A stretch of 64,000 nucleotides of DNA from Moduliflexus sp964602655. GTDB lineage: Bacteria > Moduliflexota > Moduliflexia > Moduliflexales > Moduliflexaceae. Each line of letters starts with the position of its first letter. Positions within the stretch are counted from its first letter, which is position 1. A program made the translations under genes and the position numbers. Of the stretch, positions 26,318 to 35,376 are shown piece after piece. A model generated the notes under the pieces. It had not been told where the DNA came from and made no database searches. It was given only the letters and a program-made list of their open reading frames with translations. The stretch covers positions 31,447 to 95,446 of the forward strand of contig CAZRSF010000013.1 in assembly GCA_964602655.1 (NCBI GenBank). Reading direction: 5' to 3'.

Positions 26318-27883
26318 TTATGGCGTCGTAAAAACAGCATTTACCGTCGTAGCCGCAGAAACCGTCACAGTGCAGAGCGGAACAGTTCCGGTGCATGCTC
26401 CGCTCCATGCGCTGAAACTCGAGCCACTCGCAGCTGTTGCTGTCAATGTTACGCTTGTACTTGCCGTGAATGTCTCGCTACAATCCGTACCGCAGCTTAT
26501 CCCTGTCGGAGCACTCGTCACCGTGCCAGAACCAGTTTTATTCACTGTCAATGTATAATTTGCTGCTGGGGTCGTGGTTGCTGCTGGGGTTGGCGTAGCC
26601 TCTGGCGGAGTTTCCGTTACGATGATATAGGCCGTATCAGTATCACAATATTGTACTTGTTGTGGAACAATACTGTATGTACAGGCAGTAATTGTCGCGG
26701 CATGCGTTCCAATTGAAAGCGTTCCTAAACCACACACAATTGGATCTTCTTTTCCAAAAACTCCACGATTTTTGGCATCGGTCGTTGTCGTTGCAAACCC
26801 ATTGCATGCGCCAGAAAATTCGACCCTTACTCCAGCAAGGGCTTCATCTCCTGTCGCGTCCCACACATTTCCAGAAATGTTAATTGTAACAATTTCAGTA
26901 CTTCTCCCGGTTTTAATATCCGCCGGAACATAGTTAATGTCCGGCTTGACGTCAACCAAAATTCCTGCCACATCGTTCCCAGGTTTTCCTGGTCCAGGCA
27001 GTACATGTATCACTGTTTTCGCTTGCAATGATGTCATCAAATCCCGCACGGATACTGTCGCGCTAATCACTGCGCTTCCGGCGCGGTCGGCATAATAATA
27101 GAGGGAGACGGAACCATTTTTGTTCGTCAGTGCTGTCGCCGTTGTCGAAGCGGCATCTCTTGTGGGAGGCACTGGATTATTACTCAAATACCCTAATTCT
27201 GATGTAAATTCAATCGTAAAATTTTCAACCGAGCCGCCGGACGCATCTTTCAACGTGGCGATAATCGTAGAATAATCGCCTAAATTCGCATAAATACTTG
27301 ACGGAGACGCCGACAGTTCCAATGTATATGGCCAAGCGGAACTTGGCTTACCGCCAGGCGTAAACGTGACAGGCTTCGACACGACAAGATCAGCAGTGCT
27401 ATCTTCATCAACATCGATCTCAGCGCGAACAACACCCTGCCCGGATCGCATACCATAAAAACGCTTGGTTGCAACGCCGTTTTGATCGGTAACGCCCTCA
27501 GCTTCGCTGACAAACATCCCTGAATCAGGTTCATAAAACCATCCATAAAGCTTATCGGCAGTATATTTGATAGTATAGCCAGAGACTGGAAGGCCAGAAG
27601 TATTGGACAACGTCACAGTAATTGTGCTGTAATTTGTCGCGTCCGCCGGAACGCTCTCAGGGTCTGCCTTCATTGAAAGCGTAAACGTACCTGCCGTAGA
27701 TTTCGGACCATACGGAATCGGGCTATATCCGCTTGTCCCTGATGGTGTTGACGATTGACCGCTATCGTCATTCAATTTGCCGCATCCTGCTAACACGCCA
27801 ATGACAATGCCGATTCCAAGAATACCGATCAATCCATACAAGAAGAGATTGTTCTTCTTTATGAAACCATATTGCTTTTTCAT
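26318..27883 (-). CDS. Cell-surface lipoprotein with invasin-like Big domains
   Basis: Start 27883 is preceded by AAGGAGACGACAAAC; the upstream ATG (27907) has no such site. The 521-residue protein has a lipoprotein signal (GIVIGVLAGC, Cys near 33). A linker is followed by at least two Big_1-like Ig domains (SVPADATNYSTITVTLSNTSGLPVSG; SPSSIYANLGDYSTIIATLKD) and a third Ig-like domain. The C-terminal unit is of the InlB B-repeat type (YTLTVNKTGSGTVTS, FSAWSGACTG). Such proteins are exposed adhesins or structural surface proteins. It sits between pilQ and the acidic TPR gene, and a pilus-associated adhesive role is possible but unproven. Confidence 0.75.
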   Translation of the reverse strand: MKKQYGFIKKNNLFLYGLIGILGIGIVIGVLAGCGKLNDDSGQSSTPSGTSGYSPIPYGPKSTAGTFTLSMKADPESVPADATNYSTITVTLSNTSGLPVSGYTIKYTADKLYGWFYEPDSGMFVSEAEGVTDQNGVATKRFYGMRSGQGVVRAEIDVDEDSTADLVVSKPVTFTPGGKPSSAWPYTLELSASPSSIYANLGDYSTIIATLKDASGGSVENFTIEFTSELGYLSNNPVPPTRDAASTTATALTNKNGSVSLYYYADRAGSAVISATVSVRDLMTSLQAKTVIHVLPGPGKPGNDVAGILVDVKPDINYVPADIKTGRSTEIVTINISGNVWDATGDEALAGVRVEFSGACNGFATTTTDAKNRGVFGKEDPIVCGLGTLSIGTHAATITACTYSIVPQQVQYCDTDTAYIIVTETPPEATPTPAATTTPAANYTLTVNKTGSGTVTSAPTGISCGTDCSETFTASTSVTLTATAASGSSFSAWSGACTGTVPLCTVTVSAATTVNAVFTTP

Positions 27884-27966
27884 GTTTGTCGTCTCCTTTG
27901 AATACATCGAGACCCCGACCTCTCTGTCACGATGCGCGTTTTCTAGAACAATTCAATCAAGCTTAT

Positions 27967-28031
27967 CGGTCCGAATGCCACAGACCCGCATTCGGACCGC
28001 CTTCGAATGAGTCATAATCGCTTATGACTCA
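27967..28031. terminator. Tandem hairpins after pilQ
   Basis: Two perfect inverted repeats lie in the gap after the pilQ stop. One at 28008-28031 has 10-base arms TGAGTCATAA/TTATGACTCA with a 4-base loop. The other at 27967-27999 has 12-base arms CGGTCCGAATGC/GCATTCGGACCG with a 9-base loop. Neither is followed by a T-tract on the minus strand. They may stabilise the 3' end of the pil transcript or attenuate read-through into the lipoprotein gene. Confidence 0.55.
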
Positions 28032-28055
28032 CCGACTCTCCATTCTTATCGTGAA

Positions 28056-30572
28056 TTAGTATGCAAATGAGGCGTCTGCTGCATCCTGATTTTCTGGAGA
28101 CACCACATTCCTATCAAGAATTCTCGGCGTCAGGAACACCAGCAATTCATTCTGATTTGAGGCATTTGGATTCGTTGATTTGAACAGATGTCCCAAAATC
28201 GGAATTTTATGCAAAAACGGCACGCCGGTAAAATAACTCCCTTCGCTTGTGATGAAGATACCGCCGACAACAACAGTTCCTCCGTCCTTCACCGTCACCT
28301 GACTGGTAAGAGTTTCTCCGGAGGTTGCTAAACTTGTCAAGCTGCTGGAAACGAATCTCGTATTGCTCACCTGAACGACCATCGTAATATACCCGTCATT
28401 CGAAATACGCGGCGTCACACTTAACGAGAGCGGAGCGCTTATTGTCGTCGCTTCGACATCAGTAGATGGAATCGTTCTCGACTGGACCGAAGAAACCTGC
28501 GCAGGAACATTATCCTGCGTGAAAATTTTCGGCTGCGACAATGTCTTCGCTTTATTATCGATTTCGGCGGCATCAATTTTCGCAAAGAGCGTAAAGACAT
28601 CATCAATACTCCCGAACCGCAACCACCCAGTCGTGAACGGCGGGTCTCCTTCGGACGACAACCCAGGCAGATTGACCGCAAACCCTGAAGCCTCGCCTTC
28701 CGCATCCGTCTGATTTACGGTATACGGAAATCGAAAATCAAGCGCATTGCCATGTTGCGGATCGACATTAAAGTTTCCGGCCCAGCGGATGCCCAATTCT
28801 TTCGAATAATTCGTCTGTAAGGTCACGATTTTCGCCTCAATCATGACCTGTGGCGTCCGCCGATCTAATGTCGCCACGATCTCTTCGATTTTTTTGATAT
28901 TCTCCGACGTATCCTGCACGATCAACGTTTTCGTACGCAAGTCAACCGTAATCGTGCCACGGCGAGCCTGCGTCTGCTGCTGATTTTGCGCATTGGCGCC
29001 TTCGAAATACTCATCAATCAAACCAACAATCGCTGCCGGATCGGCGAAGTTAATCGCGATCAATCTCGTTTCCAACGGCTCCAATTGTTCTTGAAGTGCC
29101 CGAGCTTGAAGCACTTGCTGTTGCTCGTTAAGCCGCTGCGTAATTTCTCCCTGAAACACACTCGCTTGAGCCACGCGCAGAATATTGCCTTCGATTTCAA
29201 CACTCAAGCTATTCATCTTCAGAATAATATCCAACGCCTGATCCCATGGAATATTGGTAAGATGCACCGTGACAGTTCCTGTCACTTGCGGATGAACGAC
29301 CAAATTCAAACCGCTGACTTCGGCAATCACCTGAAGTACGTCTAAAATATCGGCTTCCTGAAAATGCAGAGAAATCAATTGCCCCTTATACTCTTTTTCA
29401 GAACCGGTTTTGGGCGCTCGAATTGTCGGCTCATCTGCGGTTCCAGATTCTGCAGATTGCGTTCCTTGCCCGGTTAATGCAGATTCAACGCCGGTTGTTA
29501 AAGAAACATCTGCCGTATTCTGTCCCTGCGCCATCTCGTCTTTTGTAAAAACGGACTCGCCTTGCAAATCAATAATAAGCTTCCCCGCATCCGTTGATAC
29601 CTGATGTTTGACCGGGCGCACTAAATCAACCAATACCCTGACGATATTATCCGTTCCTTGCGGCGAGCGGCGGAGTTGAAACACTCTGGCTTGTTTTACG
29701 GAACTGGTCGCATCATCAGAAAGTACCATTTTTTCGTTTCCCGGAGGCAGATCGCTTTGCTTTAAATCAATCGTCAACCGAGCTGGCATTTGCGTCCGTT
29801 TAATCTCAAACTCAGGAATCCGCGTCGCAGTCACCACAATACGCGTATTCCCATCAACCTTCGTCATTTGGATATCATGAATGACAGATGCCCCTGCGGC
29901 TGTTGTCGCGCCTGAAGGCATTGGCGATACGCTTCCAACGTTTGTTGGCGGTGCGGCAATCTCCAATATCGGCGCGCCATTTTGCGCAACAGGTTGAATC
30001 AATGTTGGCTCTGTTGACATTGTTGAAAGCGGTTTGACACCTACGTTCGTCTGCGCGACGGAAGATAATTCTTCGAATCCAGGAGGAAGCGTTCCTTCTG
30101 GTGACGCAGAAATATCGACCTCTTTGACAGGCAAGTCAAAATCAATAAATAAGCGATTGGCATCACTGAACACCTGATACGGAACAAGGCGCGCAATCGC
30201 AATTTCAAGTCGCGAATTCGTCGCCATCCCGTCAGAAAACTGAAATGGCGTAATGCGCATGACAGGAAACGCATTATCAAAGGCAAGTTCTGACACCTGA
30301 GAGGTATCAATATTGGGAAGGTCTAATACCAGCCTCAGCGGGTCTGCCAACTTAAATGCCGTATACGATAATTCCGAATTTGCTTCTACAGTCACGCGCA
30401 TTTTCCCAACTAACTGTTCCGCCCAAATACGCGATACCCTTGTTGTAGTTGGCGTCGCTGCCGGTTGACTGGATGTAGACTGAACGGTCTGAGCATCAGG
30501 ATTCGCGCATCCGACCAGGAACAATCCGACGATGCCCCACAGAGCAAAGAACCACAAAAATTCTCGTCTCAT
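28056..30572 (-). CDS. pilQ: Type IV pilus secretin PilQ
   Basis: PilQ forms the outer-membrane ring through which the pilus passes. The 838-residue protein has a lipobox-like signal (LFLVGC, Cys22), unusual but known for secretins. Two AMIN domains bind peptidoglycan (about 40-150 and 230-345). An STN/N0-like domain (about 400-465, ISLHFQEADILDVLQVIAEVSG) and a secretin N1 domain (LIAINFADPAAIVGLIDEYF) follow. The C-terminal secretin core has VTPRISNDGYITMVV, VKDGGTVVVGGIF and VPFLHKIPILGHLFKS. It is the last gene of pilMNOPQ, with two bases separating it from pilP. Confidence 0.95.
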   Translation of the reverse strand: MRREFLWFFALWGIVGLFLVGCANPDAQTVQSTSSQPAATPTTTRVSRIWAEQLVGKMRVTVEANSELSYTAFKLADPLRLVLDLPNIDTSQVSELAFDNAFPVMRITPFQFSDGMATNSRLEIAIARLVPYQVFSDANRLFIDFDLPVKEVDISASPEGTLPPGFEELSSVAQTNVGVKPLSTMSTEPTLIQPVAQNGAPILEIAAPPTNVGSVSPMPSGATTAAGASVIHDIQMTKVDGNTRIVVTATRIPEFEIKRTQMPARLTIDLKQSDLPPGNEKMVLSDDATSSVKQARVFQLRRSPQGTDNIVRVLVDLVRPVKHQVSTDAGKLIIDLQGESVFTKDEMAQGQNTADVSLTTGVESALTGQGTQSAESGTADEPTIRAPKTGSEKEYKGQLISLHFQEADILDVLQVIAEVSGLNLVVHPQVTGTVTVHLTNIPWDQALDIILKMNSLSVEIEGNILRVAQASVFQGEITQRLNEQQQVLQARALQEQLEPLETRLIAINFADPAAIVGLIDEYFEGANAQNQQQTQARRGTITVDLRTKTLIVQDTSENIKKIEEIVATLDRRTPQVMIEAKIVTLQTNYSKELGIRWAGNFNVDPQHGNALDFRFPYTVNQTDAEGEASGFAVNLPGLSSEGDPPFTTGWLRFGSIDDVFTLFAKIDAAEIDNKAKTLSQPKIFTQDNVPAQVSSVQSRTIPSTDVEATTISAPLSLSVTPRISNDGYITMVVQVSNTRFVSSSLTSLATSGETLTSQVTVKDGGTVVVGGIFITSEGSYFTGVPFLHKIPILGHLFKSTNPNASNQNELLVFLTPRILDRNVVSPENQDAADASFAY

Positions 30573-30574
30573 TC

Positions 30575-31174
30575 TTATCTCTCCTCTTCAATAGGGTTAA
30601 GGTAGAGTGGCGTCTCGACTTCTTCGACTTTTCCGCTCTCATACCGTATAATCTCTCGCACCACAACCGCATTGTCTGTGATCGAGATCACCTCTCCTTC
30701 ATGCGTCCCAACAAGCGTCCCAACATTGACAGTATATGATTTTCCGTCTGGCGCAATGACCCTGGCATAATCGCCAAAACTTCCCATCACAATTCCAGTA
30801 ATCTTTAACTGGTTCACCTCAAATTTTTGAAGAGGCATTTTTTGCTCGTCCTCATCAGGCGGCAAAACAGGGTCGATATCCTCAGCAATGACATCCTTAA
30901 TCAACGGGTCGAACGGCTCTCGACGCCCGGTCGGATCGTATTCGTAGCCAGGCGGCGTCGGCACAGCCTCTGCCTCTACGGACGCTTGCTCTTCTACCGC
31001 AGCTTGAGGTTCGGGAGGTTCTGTTTTTTCAATTTTTTCCGGGGCAACCTCCTCTAACGGAGCTTGTTCGCCACATCCGGAAAGGGCTGTGATGATGATA
31101 ACCCCGACAATCAACACCGTTCCTTTTCGCCAATCTCTTTTATGCGTATTGAATGTTCTCATTCGTCCATCCAC
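30575..31174 (-). CDS. pilP: Type IV pilus assembly lipoprotein PilP
   Basis: PilP links the inner-membrane PilNO complex to PilQ. The 199-residue lipoprotein has a lipobox ALSGC (Cys about 34). A Pro/Glu-rich linker is followed by the C-terminal beta domain, with LKITGIVMGSFGDYARVIAPDG and YTVNVGTLVGTHEGEV as in the PilP family. The first ATG (31174) and an ATG at 31162 are both possible starts, and neither has a strong ribosome site. It is two bases before pilQ and 108 bases after pilO; that gap shows no extra gene. Confidence 0.9.
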   Translation of the reverse strand: MDGRMRTFNTHKRDWRKGTVLIVGVIIITALSGCGEQAPLEEVAPEKIEKTEPPEPQAAVEEQASVEAEAVPTPPGYEYDPTGRREPFDPLIKDVIAEDIDPVLPPDEDEQKMPLQKFEVNQLKITGIVMGSFGDYARVIAPDGKSYTVNVGTLVGTHEGEVISITDNAVVVREIIRYESGKVEEVETPLYLNPIEEER

Positions 31175-31282
31175 GATGTTTCAAATTTCAGATATGAGAC
31201 TTCGCGTTTACCTTACCAAGCCTTATATCCGAACAGCCCACCTTCATAACAAATATACGCCAATGCATTCACCAATAAATAC

Positions 31283-31906
31283 TTACTGTGGCGGCGTTTC
31301 AGCCTCCTGTGGCGGCGTTTCAGCGTCAACCGGCACTTCCTGGGGCGCCTGCCGGAACGTCACCGCAGTGCAGGCGATATTCAAAGCATTTTTTACCGGT
31401 TCCGGCACAATCCTAATATCCCGCAACGTGACGATACGTTCCATTTTACTAATCACGTCAGCAAATGTCGCCAAATTATGATACCCGCCGACAACATTAA
31501 TCTCTACGGGAACTTCGCTATAAAATTCCTGAGGAGCTTCTCCTGAAGGCTTAAACAACGATATCGTCAATCCGGCGTCAATAACCGATTCGTTAATCTG
31601 ATCCAACAAATTCGGAATCTCCCTTCCTTCAGGAAGTTTTTTCAACGCATCTTTCAACTTCATATCCACTTGACGAAGTTCTTCCTTGAATTCATCGTAG
31701 CGAGCGGCAAACGCTTCGGCTTTTTGCAGTTCCACTTGCAGAGTTTGCAACTGCTCCTCCAATGCGGCAATTTCCTCGGCTTTTTTCGTATAAACACCAT
31801 AATAAAATGCAACACCAAGAGCAATCACAATTCCGAACACAATTCCGTATTTATACTTTGCCGGAAATTCAATAAACTTATCCAATCCGCTCTTTTTCTT
31901 GTCCAT
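31283..31906 (-). CDS. pilO: Type IV pilus alignment protein PilO
   Basis: Start 31906 is chosen because GAGGAGAAGGGT precedes it; it gives 207 residues. It has a short cytoplasmic N-terminus, one membrane helix (about 18-40), a coiled coil (about 42-85) and a ferredoxin-like periplasmic domain (VGGYHNLATFADVISKMERIVTLRDI). This is the PilO plan. The last dozen residues are an imperfect duplication (ETPPQEAETPPQ) caused by a 21-base tandem repeat near 31300-31325. It pairs with PilN in the inner-membrane alignment complex. Confidence 0.92.
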   Translation of the reverse strand: MDKKKSGLDKFIEFPAKYKYGIVFGIVIALGVAFYYGVYTKKAEEIAALEEQLQTLQVELQKAEAFAARYDEFKEELRQVDMKLKDALKKLPEGREIPNLLDQINESVIDAGLTISLFKPSGEAPQEFYSEVPVEINVVGGYHNLATFADVISKMERIVTLRDIRIVPEPVKNALNIACTAVTFRQAPQEVPVDAETPPQEAETPPQ

Positions 31907-31966
31907 ACCCTTCTCCTCTGCCGTTACCACGCCCCAATACGTGAGCTTATCCGTTAGACTAACCGG

Positions 31967-32566
31967 TTACTCGCCCGCTGCCGCCGGAGTTTCCTGACCA
32001 GCCTCTCCTTGAGTTGGAATCAAATCCTGAGGAGCGACTAACTGCATTTTTAGCTCAAAATCTCGCACGGTCTGCGTACCAACAAGCTTGCTTTGCGAAA
32101 CCACAAGCTCGATATTCGTAAAAAGCTCGGATTCGTCCAAATTCCGCATATAATCCGATACGACTGGATTGGAAAGCGCGCTGCCATTAACCGACAGCAC
32201 ATCAGCTTGCTGCGTAAATGAGGTCAACCACAAATCGTCTTCAAGCGTTAAATAGACCTCGTCTAACATACGCACAGGAAGTTTCTGATCCTTCTCCAAT
32301 TTGGCAATAACTGCTAACTTCTGTTCGAGCGCCAAACGTTGCGCCTCGAACTTGTTGATTTCATCAATAATTTTTTGCAACTCTTGCAACCGCGCCTGAG
32401 TATCAGCGATGTCCTGGTTTTTTTGCACGATCACGCCATTCAGATAACTCCAGTAAAAACCGATCCCCGCCACAGTCAAAAGTAACATCAGCGACATCAG
32501 GACGATTTGTTGAACGAAACCAACACGCTTGCGCGCCTCCTTAGGAAGTAAATTGATTTTAATCAT
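31967..32566 (-). CDS. pilN: Type IV pilus alignment protein PilN
   Basis: The 199-residue protein begins with the diagnostic cytoplasmic motif MIKINLLPKEARKR that binds PilM. A membrane helix (about 23-44), a coiled coil and a periplasmic domain (LDEVYLTLEDDLWLTSFTQQADVLSVNGSA) follow. The start overlaps the end of pilM by ATGA, so the partners are translationally coupled. A Pro/Ala/Glu-rich tail of about 20 residues closes the protein. Confidence 0.94.
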   Translation of the reverse strand: MIKINLLPKEARKRVGFVQQIVLMSLMLLLTVAGIGFYWSYLNGVIVQKNQDIADTQARLQELQKIIDEINKFEAQRLALEQKLAVIAKLEKDQKLPVRMLDEVYLTLEDDLWLTSFTQQADVLSVNGSALSNPVVSDYMRNLDESELFTNIELVVSQSKLVGTQTVRDFELKMQLVAPQDLIPTQGEAGQETPAAAGE

Positions 32567-33618
32567 TGGGTCTCCAACCTCCTCAAGGCCAATCCGATAG
32601 CTACTGCGGCCTGCGGCGCGATGCTTTCGATATAATCTTTATCAAACTTGCGAGGCACCTTAATATTCCGAAACGGATTAAAAATCTCGACTTCGACCCC
32701 AAGCTTTTCTTCGAAGAACCGATCAATTCCACCAAATAACGAGCAGCCGCCAGAAAGATACAATTTATCTACAGCGACATCCATCGTAGACGCTCGAAAA
32801 AAATCGAACGAGCGTTGAATTTCCACTGCAATGTCATCGGAGACCGTATTCACGATTGCCAACACATCATCCTGAGAGATGTCTTCAATCAATTGTCCGC
32901 GTTTCAAACGTTCCGCCACATCGAAACTGACATTGAACTCTTTTTGAATGGCTTCCGTATACTGATCGCCGCCGATGGAAATATCGCGCACAAAGCTGGA
33001 AACGCCATCCTGCAAGATATTGATATTCATCGTGCTCGCGCCAATGTCCACAAGCCCGACAACGAGGTCAGGTTCGACTTCATAATTCAATTCATACGCA
33101 TTTTCAAGCGCAAACGCATCCACATCAACGACAATAGGATCAAGCTTCGCTTCGCGAATAAGCTGAATATGTTCTTCCACCTTCTCTTTTTTCACCGCGA
33201 CCAACAAAATCGCCATCTCGCCAGACTCTAAAGACTCATCCGATTCCAGAATCTGAAAATCAACGTTGACATCCTCGATATCGAATGGGATATACTGCTG
33301 AGCTTCAGTCTCAATCGCTCCCTCCAATTCTTGACGAGACATATCGGCCACGATAATTTTCTTCACAATGACGGAGTGTCCGGCCACAGAAATCGCGGCA
33401 TATTTCCCCTTGACCTTAAACTCTTTGATCGCCTGCTTAATCGTATCCACCACGACTTCGGCATCCATAATAGCGCCGTCCACAATCACTTCCGGAGCAA
33501 GAGGCAGCATCCCAAACGTTTTCAATTCTGTCCCTTTTTTGGATTGCTGCAATTGGACGACCTTAATAGAGCTGGCGCCAATATCAAGTCCTAACACCTG
33601 CTTGCTATTTCCGAACAT
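32563..33618 (-). CDS. pilM: Type IV pilus assembly ATPase-fold protein PilM
   Basis: PilM is an actin-like (FtsA-fold) cytoplasmic protein that binds PilN and links the pilus base to motor components. Start 33618 gives 351 residues, the family norm, and an in-frame extension to 33717 lacks a ribosome site. Visible motifs are LGLDIGASSIKVVQL, the 1A-type subdomain with AQQYIPFDIEDVNVDF, the phosphate-binding VVGLVDIGASTMNINI, and LYLSGGCSLFGGIDRFFEEKLG. It is first in pilMNOPQ, behind a candidate promoter at 33708-33736. Confidence 0.95.
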   Translation of the reverse strand: MFGNSKQVLGLDIGASSIKVVQLQQSKKGTELKTFGMLPLAPEVIVDGAIMDAEVVVDTIKQAIKEFKVKGKYAAISVAGHSVIVKKIIVADMSRQELEGAIETEAQQYIPFDIEDVNVDFQILESDESLESGEMAILLVAVKKEKVEEHIQLIREAKLDPIVVDVDAFALENAYELNYEVEPDLVVGLVDIGASTMNINILQDGVSSFVRDISIGGDQYTEAIQKEFNVSFDVAERLKRGQLIEDISQDDVLAIVNTVSDDIAVEIQRSFDFFRASTMDVAVDKLYLSGGCSLFGGIDRFFEEKLGVEVEIFNPFRNIKVPRKFDKDYIESIAPQAAVAIGLALRRLETQ

Positions 33619-33975
33619 AATTTTTTCACTTCTTCCCTGTAAGAAATTGAGAGAATATTCCCCGATATTCCGGGAAATTCTACGAGTCCTTCGCCGAATT
33701 GCAAAGTAAACTAACATAGGAGATCGCCGCTGTCAAGTAAAAAAAGAAAAAAATATACGAGGGAGAAGGAAATGTCAGCGGTGTGTCTTCTGCATTTTAC
33801 AAGACGCCTCAGGAACTCCTGACAACATGTCCCCTCCTAAAAACAGTCGTTTTCGGGCGAATCTGTCAGTAAGAGCGAGAGCCATGCCAAATAATGCTTG
33901 ACATTTTCTCACCCCAAACAGAGTGACCATCCGTAGCGAACACGTCTCTATTCCATCCATCCGAACCCAGAACTT
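33619..33975. other. Divergent region upstream of pilM and the O-antigen ligase-like gene
   Basis: The 357-base gap carries the candidate pilM promoter. The remainder up to 33975 shows no convincing gene; a minus-strand open frame at 33775-34014 overlaps the start of the next gene and has no recognisable protein features. No ribosome site is obvious just before 33976. Confidence 0.45.
33708..33736 (-). promoter_or_regulatory. Putative promoter of the pil operon
   Basis: On the minus strand a perfect TTGACA (complement of 33731-33736) is followed after exactly 17 bases by TAGTTT (complement of 33708-33713), a weak -10. The leader to the pilM start would be about 85 bases. No sigma-54 type element was seen here, although an NtrC-type regulator lies elsewhere in the window. 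Confidence 0.5.
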
Positions 33976-35376
33976 ATGATACACTCTATTTCCGAGCACA
34001 CACAAGACGTTCATCCGACACTATCGGCGCATTGCCAGACATTACGGGCATTGAGCGTGTGGGGAGTGTGTTGTTTCGCGCCGATATCCATCGCCTTCAC
34101 GCACATGTGCTTAGGGCTTTTGCTGGGAACATATCTCCTGGAAATCATCTTAACCAGGAAGCTTTCTCTGCCGTTTCGCTCTTCGTTCCATCACGCGTTA
34201 TTCGCATACATTCTTCTCACGATTGCGCTGGCTCCATTCGCCATTAATGCTCGTAAAAGCATCGTTTCGTTAACAAACCTTGCAGACATCGGCATCTTTT
34301 TTCTGCTCTACCTTGCCTTGCGCGAGAAGACGCAAATCACACGCGCAATACATATATTAATGATCAGCATCACGATCTGCGCAGCGTATGGCATCATTCA
34401 GCACTATTTAGAAGTAGATGTGTTTCATTTCGGTCGCCCGATCAGTTTTCTCAAACATTTGAATGACGATTTGAAGGCGCCTGTAAGAATCGCAGGTTTT
34501 TCTTCCTACATGACATTTGCCGGACAGCTTGGCATGGCGCTTCCTGTGCTGACCGCCTACGCGCTTTGCAGCGCCAATCGAAATGTGCGGAGCCGCTGGA
34601 TCGCCGCGTTGCTGGTCTGCGGGATCGCGCTGGTATGGACATACACCAGAAGCGCGTGGTTAGGCGCGTTGCTGGCGCTGATTGTGATTGGATACATACA
34701 AAAAGGAACGCGAGTATTGATTCCGATATTCTTCCTCTTTCTTCTCTTTGCAGGCATGGTGTTCGCGCAACAGCATCGGGAAAAACAACGCGAGGAACAA
34801 GTGGAGCAGTATCGGCAGCGTTGGACAGAAGAGACCTCGTCAGGCGCGCAGAGCCAGCCGGAGAATCCAGCGGCCTCACCGCGCGCCTCGTCTCGATTGA
34901 TAGACCGTTTCGCCAGTATTTTCAGCACGAACGAAAATCAGGAGCGGCTCTATACCTGGATCAGTTCTCTCAGAATGGTCAACGACCACCTGTTCACCGG
35001 GATCGGGCATGGTAATTATTCAACACTCTGTCAGCAATATCGAACGCCATATCAGGACTTCACGTTTACCAGCCGCGCCCATGCGCATAATAACCTATTG
35101 CAGGTCGCTGTTGTGGGAGGCATTCCGCTGTTGGCCTGCTTCGTCTGGGTGTGGGTTGTCCTGTTTCGTTCTCTCTATTGCGCCTATCAAGAGAGCAAAC
35201 GCGCCGAGGCCGACGTCCAGGCCATCACACTCGGCGTTTTTGGCGCGGCAGTTGCCTTTTTTGCGCAGGGGATGTTCGAATATAATTTCGGCGATTCCGA
35301 AGTCGTGACGATGCTGTGGCTGCTGACCGCATGCGCCTTACGGCTGCGCGAGTTCTCCGTCCCCAAACTCTCGTAG
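33976..35376 (+). CDS. O-antigen ligase/polymerase-like membrane protein
   Basis: The 466-residue protein has about 11 membrane helices and a large periplasmic loop (about 265-370). The loop contains the WaaL/Wzy_C hallmark GIGHGNY and RAHAHNNLLQVAVVGG (His near 366). Members join O-antigen or other glycans from lipid carriers to lipid A core, or polymerise repeat units. Sequence alone does not separate ligase from polymerase. It is divergent from pilM, and some O-antigen ligase homologues (PilO/TfpO, PglL types) glycosylate pilins, so pilin glycosylation is worth considering. Its 3' end overlaps the convergent HD gene by 39 bases. Confidence 0.75.
   Translation: MIHSISEHTQDVHPTLSAHCQTLRALSVWGVCCFAPISIAFTHMCLGLLLGTYLLEIILTRKLSLPFRSSFHHALFAYILLTIALAPFAINARKSIVSLTNLADIGIFFLLYLALREKTQITRAIHILMISITICAAYGIIQHYLEVDVFHFGRPISFLKHLNDDLKAPVRIAGFSSYMTFAGQLGMALPVLTAYALCSANRNVRSRWIAALLVCGIALVWTYTRSAWLGALLALIVIGYIQKGTRVLIPIFFLFLLFAGMVFAQQHREKQREEQVEQYRQRWTEETSSGAQSQPENPAASPRASSRLIDRFASIFSTNENQERLYTWISSLRMVNDHLFTGIGHGNYSTLCQQYRTPYQDFTFTSRAHAHNNLLQVAVVGGIPLLACFVWVWVVLFRSLYCAYQESKRAEADVQAITLGVFGAAVAFFAQGMFEYNFGDSEVVTMLWLLTACALRLREFSVPKLS

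Noticed and set aside
33775..34014. Minus-strand open frame between pilM and the O-antigen-ligase-like gene
   Set aside because: It overlaps the divergent gene's start, has no ribosome site or recognisable domain.
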